The position numbers and the translations under genes are program-made. Shown piece by piece: positions 1-4,367 of a stretch of 5,042 nucleotides of DNA; the first letter of the stretch is position 1, and each line of letters opens with the position of its first letter. The stretch spans positions 1 to 5,042 of the forward strand of contig JACRAA010000446.1 of NCBI GenBank assembly GCA_016213595.1, in the 5' to 3' direction. The stretch is from Actinomycetota bacterium. Lineage in GTDB: Bacteria > Actinomycetota > Actinomycetes > Propionibacteriales > Propionibacteriaceae. Under the pieces are notes generated by a model that worked only from the letters and a program-made list of their open reading frames with translations, made no database searches and was not told the origin of the DNA.

Positions 1-173
1 CGCTCCACGTCGTAGGTGAGGTGGTGCACCAGCCCGAGCGGAGTCCAGCCCGATGGCACGTGGGACGTACGCCGCGCCTCCGGCGGCATCGCCTCCACCT
101 GTTGCACGACGTGGCGTCGGGTGCTCTCGAGCCAGCCGATGAGCTCGTCGCGGGTGGTGTCGTCGTCGGTCAT
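1..173 (-). CDS. DinB-like / DUF664 protein, N-terminal part (cut by window edge)
   Basis: Reading the minus strand from the ATG at 173 gives 57 codons open to the window edge, starting MTDDDTTRDELIGWLE. The first 30 residues look like the opening helix of a DinB four-helix bundle (LIGWLESTRRHVVQQVEAM). They are followed by SGWTPLGLVHHLTYDVE, the characteristic DUF664 second-helix signature (family pattern: S-P-L-G-L-V-x-H-L-x-x-V-E), in which a His (residue 50 or 51) is the first metal ligand. DinB/DUF664 proteins are small cytoplasmic metal-binding proteins, some of them thiol-dependent transferases; the substrate of this one cannot be inferred. The other His ligands lie beyond the edge. 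A GTG directly upstream (176-174) is an alternative start. No clear ribosome binding site or -10 is visible. It starts 56 nt after the GNAT stop on the same strand, so co-transcription is plausible. The family call is firm; the function is not. Confidence 0.8.
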   Translation of the reverse strand, partial: MTDDDTTRDELIGWLESTRRHVVQQVEAMPPEARRTSHVPSGWTPLGLVHHLTYDVE

Positions 174-208
174 CACACGAGCACACCACGAGACGCCCTT
201 GCTTGCAT

Positions 209-228
209 CCGTCGGGCAGGCCGGACGG
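209..228 (-). terminator. weak hairpin between GNAT and DinB-like genes
   Basis: One nucleotide after the GNAT stop the minus strand can fold as CCGTC-C-GGC-CT-GCC-C-GACGG. This is a near-perfect 20-nt palindrome with one C/C mismatch and a very tight loop. There is no T-run. It could be a weak terminator or attenuator, or a chance feature of GC-rich DNA. Confidence 0.25.
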
Positions 229-229
229 G

Positions 230-769
230 TCAGATGGCGCGCTGCATCCTCAGCGAGAAGGCCTCCGGCGGATCGTCCGCGGGGTCGAACGGCACCTTGT
301 CGTGGACGACGAAGCCCCGAGCGAGGTAGAAGGGGATGCCGAGCCGGTTCCCGTCGGTCACCGAGACCCACTGCTCCGATGCGCCCGCCGCCTTCTGCTG
401 CTGGGTGACGAACTCGAGGAGCGTCGTCCCGATCCCGCGACCCCGGACCGTGAGGTCGAGGTAGAGGACGTGGAGGTTGCCGACGACGCGGTCCGTGACG
501 CCGCCACCCGCAGCCCCCAGGATGCGTCCCTCCCCGGTTGCGGCGACCACGTAGCCCTGCCACTGCGGCGCCTCCCCGGCCGACGCGATCTCATCGCGCA
601 CGCGCGACACGTCGTAGTACCGGGCTGCCTGACGCTCCACGGTCGCCGCCGACAGCAGTCCGACCGACGACGCCGCGAAGCCCTCTCGGCACACACGAGC
701 GACGTCGCCGGCGTCCTCCACGCGCGCCAGGCGGACCTCGTACGCCGGTGCTTCGGTGGGCTCCGTCAT
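230..769 (-). CDS. GNAT family N-acetyltransferase
   Basis: 179 residues from the chosen ATG (MTEPTEAPAYEVRLARVEDA), a normal length for a single-domain GNAT enzyme that moves an acetyl group from acetyl-CoA to an amine. The fold order is right: an N-terminal strand (YEVRLARVED, residues 10-19), helices to about residue 65, central strands (GYVVAATGEGRILGAAGGG, 72-90), strand beta4 HVLYLDLTV (100-108) running into the acetyl-CoA pyrophosphate loop RGRGIGTT (109-116), then the C-terminal NRLGIPFYLARGF (141-153), the usual N...FY...GF signature. The acceptor substrate is unknown. The ATG at 781 (MLGQ, 183 residues) and a longer one at 841 are open, but the residues encoded before 781 look non-coding. 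The start at 769 is preferred because the hexamer TATGCT lies 7 nt before it, fitting a leaderless start. It is downstream of the LanC-like gene and may head a two-gene unit with the DinB-like gene. The family is secure; the start is moderately so. Confidence 0.88.
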   Translation of the reverse strand: MTEPTEAPAYEVRLARVEDAGDVARVCREGFAASSVGLLSAATVERQAARYYDVSRVRDEIASAGEAPQWQGYVVAATGEGRILGAAGGGVTDRVVGNLHVLYLDLTVRGRGIGTTLLEFVTQQQKAAGASEQWVSVTDGNRLGIPFYLARGFVVHDKVPFDPADDPPEAFSLRMQRAI

Positions 770-776
770 CTGGCCA

Positions 777-782
777 AGCATA
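777..782 (-). promoter_or_regulatory. candidate -10 hexamer of the GNAT gene (leaderless)
   Basis: On the minus strand TATGCT (TANNNT type) ends 7 nt before the ATG at 769, so transcription would begin at or beside the A of that codon. No convincing -35 is visible, which is common for such actinobacterial promoters. The hexamer overlaps the alternative MLGQ start, so a transcript from it could not use that start. Confidence 0.4.
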
Positions 783-841
783 GGAATGCGGGCAGCCCTG
801 CACTGGTCGCGTCGTCGGGGTCCGTGGACCGCCTGGTGCAA

Positions 842-866
842 CCGGGTGAGGGAGCAGGTCGCCCGG
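842..866 (-). terminator. possible hairpin after the LanC-like gene
   Basis: The arms CCGGG and CCCGG, 15 nt apart, begin two bases after the LanC-like stop on the minus strand. A second small palindrome, GGTCCGTGGACC, lies at 819-830. Neither is followed by a T-run and the loop of the first is long, so this is only a weak terminator candidate. Confidence 0.2.
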
Positions 867-868
867 AT

Positions 869-2062
869 TCAGTCGAGGACGGGTGGGCGGTCCGGCCACA
901 CAGCGGCGTGAGCACCTGATCCGCCTCGGCGGAGGTCCGCGTAGCGCAGAAGCTCGGGGACGATGCCCGCATTGCCCATGGCCCAGCCCGGTTCCGAGTC
1001 GAGGTCGGGGGTCGGCCGCCGGTGCTCGACGTTCGAGCACCTGGCCCCTTGCGCATCGACAGTGGCTCGCGCAGCCAGGTCGTCGAAGAGCACGTCGGCG
1101 AACTCGAACGCTTCCCCTTGTGAGGCGATGCGATCGCACCCCAGCGCGAGCACGCCTGCGGTCCCACAGCATCGTCCGCTGTTGTCCCAGAAGCCGGGCC
1201 TTGTCCGCCGCGGCAGTCCTGAGCTCGTGATCGTGTGCCAGCACCGGTCAGCGAGGTTGCGCCACCGAGGCTCGCCCGTGACGTCTCCGAGCAGGCGGAG
1301 AACCTGCGCGTCGCCGGCTGGTCCGTTGCACCACCCCAGGCTGAAGCGCTCGATCAGCTCGGGCCGGTGCTGCGGGTCCGAGTGAGGCACCAGGAAACCT
1401 GCGTCGTCTGCCTCGTTGCGGGCCACCACGTCCTCGGCGCCCGCCACGGCGAGCTCGAGCAGATCCTCACGACCCACCGCGCGGCCCACGGCGGTCAGCG
1501 CAAGGACGATGCCCAGCGTGCCGTGCGCGACATGGTGCGACCGGGGTGGTGTGGGACGGACCGCCCAGTTCACGCCGTGCGCCGTGCGTGTCCACGTCGT
1601 CAGGTACGGGGCGACCGCCCGGAGCGCGAGCTCCTCGTCACCGACGTGGAGTGCCCCCATGCCGATGCCTGCGTTGCCAGCGAGGAGCTCGAACATGTCA
1701 CCCCAACGACCGTCTCGCTCACGCATGCGGACATGGTCGAGTGCCCTCCGGGCGTCTGCGGGTCGACCCAGCCTGTGGAGCGCGTACGCCGTGCCTGTGA
1801 GGCCGAAGTAGAGCGAGGAGCCCTCGAGCTCCTCGACGTCGTCGACCAGCCTCTCGATGCCGCGCTCGAGGAAGGTATCGGTGTCGGGCATGTCGAAGCG
1901 GGCACGGGCCGCGTGGATCGCCAGGAGGATCCCGGCGCGGCCTGAGTAGAGCGACCCACCCAGGTCGTGGTCGCCACCGTCGGCGGCAAGCATCCAGAGC
2001 ACGGCGGATCGCGCCAGCTCATCGGCCGCCTCCGCCCGAGGTTCGCCTCCCCAGTGCCCCAT
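869..2062 (-). CDS. orphan LanC-like (lanthionine synthetase C-type) protein
   Basis: 397 residues, the normal size of a LanC alpha/alpha toroid. All seven inner-helix GxxG turns are present: GRAG (41-44), GLTG (87-90), GNAG (129-132), GTLG after His180 (181-184), GPAG after WCN (247-250), GTAG after CC (300-303) and GNAG in GWAMGNAGI (363-366). LanC enzymes use a zinc held by Cys, Cys and His to add Cys thiols to dehydrated Ser/Thr. Here the ligands appear to be Cys245 (GWCNG), Cys298 and Cys299 (RCCG), so Cys replaces the usual His. By my unaided alignment Glu125 (FELLAG) sits where NisC has catalytic Asp141, and Ser241 where NisC has Arg280; His180 is kept. No dehydratase, precursor peptide, transporter or leader protease is encoded nearby, so lantibiotic synthesis is not supported; it may act on glutathione-like or protein substrates or be non-catalytic. 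The ATG is preceded by TACGGT at 6 nt, suggesting a leaderless mRNA. The family call is strong; the activity is unknown. Confidence 0.9.
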   Translation of the reverse strand: MGHWGGEPRAEAADELARSAVLWMLAADGGDHDLGGSLYSGRAGILLAIHAARARFDMPDTDTFLERGIERLVDDVEELEGSSLYFGLTGTAYALHRLGRPADARRALDHVRMRERDGRWGDMFELLAGNAGIGMGALHVGDEELALRAVAPYLTTWTRTAHGVNWAVRPTPPRSHHVAHGTLGIVLALTAVGRAVGREDLLELAVAGAEDVVARNEADDAGFLVPHSDPQHRPELIERFSLGWCNGPAGDAQVLRLLGDVTGEPRWRNLADRCWHTITSSGLPRRTRPGFWDNSGRCCGTAGVLALGCDRIASQGEAFEFADVLFDDLAARATVDAQGARCSNVEHRRPTPDLDSEPGWAMGNAGIVPELLRYADLRRGGSGAHAAVWPDRPPVLD

Positions 2063-2065
2063 GAC

Positions 2066-2092
2066 CCGACCGTAGCGAGTGTGAGCGGTCGG
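2066..2092. repeat. inverted repeat over the LanC-like promoter (operator candidate)
   Basis: A perfect 7-bp inverted repeat, CCGACCG and CGGTCGG, with a 13-nt centre (20 nt arm-to-arm repeat distance, about two helix turns). It covers the candidate -10 and the spacer up to the expected -35 edge. That position and spacing suit a dimeric repressor. An RNA hairpin is less likely if transcription starts at the ATG, since the repeat would not be transcribed. The binding protein is unknown. Confidence 0.35.
2069..2074 (-). promoter_or_regulatory. candidate -10 hexamer of the LanC-like gene (leaderless)
   Basis: TACGGT on the minus strand ends exactly 6 nt before the ATG at 2062, the TANNNT-N6-ATG arrangement typical of actinobacterial leaderless genes. 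No Shine-Dalgarno-like sequence stands before this ATG, in keeping with that. The -35 region is weak. Confidence 0.45.
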
Positions 2093-2107
2093 CCAGACGT
2101 GCCTGTG

Positions 2108-2132
2108 GCCCGATCACCGTTGGGTGTCGGGC
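2108..2132 (-). terminator. GC-rich hairpin terminator of the HNH gene
   Basis: Ten nucleotides after the HNH stop the minus strand reads GCCCGA-CACC-CAAC-GGTG-A-TCGGGC: a 10-bp stem with a single bulged A and a 4-nt loop. There is no U-tract, but U-less hairpins are usual in high-GC actinobacteria. It would insulate the LanC-like gene just downstream from HNH transcription. Confidence 0.6.
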
Positions 2133-2142
2133 TGTGGGGCGG

Positions 2143-3603
2143 TCAGGTTCGTCGGAGTGGCCGCGTTGACGACGGCGGTGGTGCCGGACGCGGGATGCGT
2201 GGGTCGGTGGTGACCCGGATGCCGGTGGGCAAGGTCCACTCGTAGGACCCGTCGTCGAGTCGTCGGTAGGTGAAGTCGCCGAAGGTCTTGGCGCGGTGGT
2301 GCTTCCGGCACAGTGGGGCGAGGTTCGCGAGGCTGGTCTGGCCGGGTGGTCCACCGTCATCGACGGGGACGTAAGGGTCGATGTGGTCGAGGTCGCAGGC
2401 CTCGGACGGCCGGCCGCAGCGTGGGTAGACACAGGTGGGGTCGCGGAACCGGACCGCTGCGGCCATCTGCGCGGGTGGGTCGTGCCGGTCGACGGGCGGG
2501 TGGGCGGCGGGGTCGAGGTCGACGACGGGCTTGATCGTCACCGTGCCGGCGGTCAGGAGCCACGACCGGAGCCGTCCGACCAGGACCGGGCCGAGCTTCG
2601 GTGAGTGCGCAACGCCAGCACGGTCGCCGGAGTGGTCGAGGAGGTGTCGGTCGGTGACGTGGAAGACCAGCACGACCTCACCACCAGACCCCTCCGCGGG
2701 CCGGCGGAACGGGTTGGCTCGCTCGTGTGCAAGGTCTTCTGCCACACACACCGCAGGGTCGTCGTCGGGGTCGACCGGCCGGGCGGAGTCCGCGACGTCT
2801 GCGGCTGCCAAGAGGTCGAGCGCGGCCTGCGGGTCGGCGAGGAGCCCGACGGCGTGCGCACGTCGTACGTCCAAGCTCCCGGGGTGTCCCAGCGTCCCGC
2901 TGGTCGCGGCCATCACCGAAACGGTGTGGTCGAACGCCAAGGTGTCGGCCTCGTCGAGGACCATGAACACCTCGCCCGTGCCCGGCGCTCCCCGGTCGTA
3001 GCGGACCTCGACCTTGCGGGTCTCCAGGGCGGCGTCGTGGTCGGCGATCGCCCGGTCGGGATCGGCGTACAGCCGCGCCTCGTGCACCAGCGCGCCGACG
3101 CGGTGCGGGTTCAACCGCCGTGGCTGCCACACCAGCAACCGGTCCGCGTGCGCCGCCGCGTCGACCGACAGGTCGCGGGACTGACGGGCCGCCTCCCGGC
3201 CCGTGTGCACCGGCACCCGCTGGGAGCGGACCAGCGCCCACAACCGCGGCAAGCGGTGGGCGAGGTCGAGCACATCGCCGAGCAGCGCGAGCGTCGCCTC
3301 GTGGGACAGGTCGAGTGCGGCAGCGAGCTCGTACACACAGAACTCCGCCACCAATGGCGCACCCGTGCCGGCGATGGGGACCGCCTTCTCCCCGAACAGA
3401 GCCGCCGCATAGGTCCCGGGCGTCGAGATCGAGTCGGAGCGCCAGCCCGCCGCCTCGTCCTGCGTGGTCACGACGTGGGCGTGCGCCCACGTCAGCACCG
3501 AGTCCAGCACCTCGACCTCCGCACGCCGCCGCGCGGCCAGGGCCGCGGTCGCGCGCTCCAGCACCCGGCTGGTGCTGGGAGCTTCGAGGGTGGTGGTGGA
3601 CAT
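2143..3603 (-). CDS. DUF222 domain HNH endonuclease (13E12 repeat family type)
   Basis: 486 residues, typical for the actinobacterial DUF222-HNH family. The N-terminal and middle part (roughly residues 15-370) is the mostly helical DUF222 region, with features such as RAEVEVLDSVLTWAHAH, the helix-rich LDLSHEATLALLGDVLDLAHRLP and the short strand GEVFMVLDEAD. The C-terminal HNH module (about 385-445) has Cys391 and Cys396 (CVYPRC), Cys403 and the DLDHIDP core with His407 as the probable general base, Asn427 (LANLAPLC), Cys432 and HH at 435-436. All key HNH and zinc-site residues look intact, so it is probably an active nuclease. Members occur in many copies per genome; their biological role is unresolved, and some mycobacterial ones are reported as DNA-damage inducible. 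The ATG at 3603 fits the family N-terminus. It has a partial GGAAGA Shine-Dalgarno 8 nt away, but the same bases form a -10-like element placing the transcript start at the ATG. It ends in a Pro-rich tail followed by a hairpin terminator. Confidence 0.93.
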   Translation of the reverse strand: MSTTTLEAPSTSRVLERATAALAARRRAEVEVLDSVLTWAHAHVVTTQDEAAGWRSDSISTPGTYAAALFGEKAVPIAGTGAPLVAEFCVYELAAALDLSHEATLALLGDVLDLAHRLPRLWALVRSQRVPVHTGREAARQSRDLSVDAAAHADRLLVWQPRRLNPHRVGALVHEARLYADPDRAIADHDAALETRKVEVRYDRGAPGTGEVFMVLDEADTLAFDHTVSVMAATSGTLGHPGSLDVRRAHAVGLLADPQAALDLLAAADVADSARPVDPDDDPAVCVAEDLAHERANPFRRPAEGSGGEVVLVFHVTDRHLLDHSGDRAGVAHSPKLGPVLVGRLRSWLLTAGTVTIKPVVDLDPAAHPPVDRHDPPAQMAAAVRFRDPTCVYPRCGRPSEACDLDHIDPYVPVDDGGPPGQTSLANLAPLCRKHHRAKTFGDFTYRRLDDGSYEWTLPTGIRVTTDPRIPRPAPPPSSTRPLRRT

Positions 3604-3609
3604 GCATCC

Positions 3610-3632
3610 ATTCTTCCAGAGCCCACCGACAC
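3610..3632 (-). promoter_or_regulatory. candidate RecA-NDp / PafBC-type promoter of the HNH gene
   Basis: The minus strand reads GTGTCGGTG (3632-3624), then 8 nt, then AAGAAT (3615-3610), then 6 nt to the ATG at 3603. The mycobacterial RecA-independent DNA-damage promoter motif is TTGTCRGTG-N8-TANNNT. This site matches 8 of 9 positions in the upstream block, has the exact spacing, and matches 2 of 3 fixed positions in the -10 block (A instead of the first T). The distance to the ATG also suits a leaderless start. The mismatch at a well-conserved -10 base is the main weakness. Confidence 0.4.
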
Positions 3633-3695
3633 CCTGACCTGCGAAGACAGATCTGTGGAGAAGTATTTTCGAACAGGGTGACGACCGCGAGCAAC

Positions 3696-3753
3696 GGTCT
3701 CGGTACGTCTCGCTCGCCTACTCGACCAACGACAGATCACTCGCACCTCGACC
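3696..3753. repeat. dispersed-repeat-like element with internal direct repeat
   Basis: The segment 3696-3727 begins GGTCTCGGTACG and ends CTCGCCTACTCGACC. From memory it resembles a short repeat scattered through intergenic DNA of Nocardioides, Microbacterium and relatives (forms like GGTCTCGATACG...CTACTCGACC). The ends form a short GGTC/GACC inversion. A near copy of its right half, CTCGCACCTCGACC, follows at 3740-3753, 27 nt on from CTCGCCTACTCGACC (3713-3727). Only the internal repeat is seen here; the genome-wide distribution is recalled, not checked. Confidence 0.4.
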
Positions 3754-3781
3754 GGCGGCGGGGTCCGAGGGCGGGATCACA

Positions 3782-3808
3782 CTGCCACGTCCGAAAATGG
3801 CAGGACGT
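3782..3808. repeat. two interleaved inverted repeats upstream of the MFS gene
   Basis: CTGCCA (3782-3787) is inverted as TGGCAG (3798-3803), and ACGTCC (3787-3792) is inverted as GGACGT (3803-3808). The arms alternate (a, b, a', b') and the block ends 31 nt before the MFS start codon. It may be an operator, or two mutually exclusive RNA hairpins in the 5' leader if transcription starts upstream. Confidence 0.35.
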
Positions 3809-3824
3809 CTGTCGTACCCCCGAC

Positions 3825-3830
3825 GGAGAA
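3825..3830 (+). promoter_or_regulatory. ribosome binding site of the MFS gene
   Basis: GGAGAA lies 9 nt before the ATG at 3840 and decides this start. The nearer ATG at 3830 overlaps the site and is in another frame. Unlike the minus-strand genes, this gene therefore appears to have a transcribed leader. Confidence 0.6.
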
Positions 3831-3839
3831 TGACCGGCG

Positions 3840-4367
3840 ATGCTCACCGCCCTCAAGAACTACGCCGCTCCCCCGTCCTCGCTGGCCGGACGCCTCTCGC
3901 TGCAGTCGCTGATCTTCGCGTCCGGCGACGGCACCTTCCTTGCCGGCTCGGCGGTGTTCTTCACCCTCGTCGTCGGCCTGTCGCTCGGCCAGATCGGCAT
4001 CGGCCTCACCGTCGCCGCGATCGCGAGCTTCGTGGTGGCGGTCCCCATGGGCAAGCTGGTCGACCACTTCGGCCCCAAGAGGATGTGGGCGTTGAGCGCC
4101 GTCATCCAGGGCTCGCTGTTCGTCGCCTGGCCGTTCATCGAGAGCTTCCCGCAGTACGTCGCTCTGGCTGTGGCCATGGAGGTCGTGGGCACCCTGGGCG
4201 GGACGGCGCACGGGGCGTACGTCATCGACGTCCTGCCTGCGTCGGAGCGCGTCGAGTCGCGGGCGTACATGTACTCCGCGCTCAACGTCGGCTTCAGCCT
4301 CGGCGCCCTGATCGGCCATGGGCGATCGCTTTCGGCACCGATGTCGTGCGGTGGGCGCCCGTGCTGA
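3840..4367 (+). CDS. MFS transporter, N-terminal half ended early by a frameshift
   Basis: 175 codons to the stop, of which about the first 159 are genuine. They encode TM1 (about 24-47, LIFASGDGTFLAGSAVFFTL), TM2 (54-70), the MFS signature motif A in the following cytoplasmic loop (GKLVDHFGPKR, 71-81), TM3 (83-99), TM4 (106-131) and TM5 up to SLGALIG (145-159). After Gly159 the frame gives HGRSLSAPMSCGGRPC and stops, which has no membrane character. The natural continuation (AIAFGTDVVRWAPVL) lies in the -1 frame, so the product is cut at the end of TM5 and could not transport. Major facilitator proteins move small molecules using ion gradients, often as drug exporters; the substrate here is unknown. 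The start is supported by GGAGAA at 9 nt. The HNH gene diverges from it. Whether the break is a true mutation or a sequencing error cannot be told from this window. Confidence 0.85.
   Translation: MLTALKNYAAPPSSLAGRLSLQSLIFASGDGTFLAGSAVFFTLVVGLSLGQIGIGLTVAAIASFVVAVPMGKLVDHFGPKRMWALSAVIQGSLFVAWPFIESFPQYVALAVAMEVVGTLGGTAHGAYVIDVLPASERVESRAYMYSALNVGFSLGALIGHGRSLSAPMSCGGRPC

Larger units (their letters stand above)
3604..3839. other. divergent intergenic region between HNH and MFS genes
   Basis: No coding region is credible here. From left to right it holds the HNH promoter candidate, a perfect 10-bp palindrome ACAGATCTGT (3647-3656), a short AT-rich patch around TATTTTCGAA (3664-3673), a dispersed-repeat-like element (3696-3753), an interleaved pair of inverted repeats (3782-3808), and the MFS ribosome binding site (3825-3830). 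I could not place a convincing promoter for the MFS gene. Confidence 0.6.

Noticed and set aside
782..868. Short gene or lanthipeptide precursor next to the LanC-like gene
   Set aside because: I looked for a small Ser/Thr/Cys-rich peptide with a leader in the gaps 782-868 and 2063-2142. Both are too short and hold no start with a suitable peptide.
203..919. Plus-strand reading frame of 238 codons opposite the GNAT gene
   Set aside because: The GNAT protein on the other strand has all family motifs; this frame is its shadow and has no recognisable features.
2605..3681. Long plus-strand reading frame of 358 codons opposite the HNH gene
   Set aside because: It is Arg/Gly/Val-rich with no recognisable domain and lies antisense to a clear DUF222-HNH protein; high GC makes such open antisense frames common.
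3669..3684. LexA/SOS box candidate TCGAAC-N4-TGACGA upstream of the HNH gene
   Set aside because: The left half matches the mycobacterial box (TCGAAC-N4-GTTCGA) but the right half matches only 3 of 6 bases, and the site is over 60 nt from the gene start. A single half-site is not enough.
3782..3808. H-type RNA pseudoknot formed by the interleaved arms
   Set aside because: The arms abut with no linker on either side, so the two stems could not both form; alternative hairpins or a DNA operator are more realistic.
4311..4330. Programmed -1 frameshift in the MFS gene
   Set aside because: There is no slippery heptamer or obvious downstream stem-loop, and MFS transporters are not known to be made this way; mutation or sequencing error is simpler.
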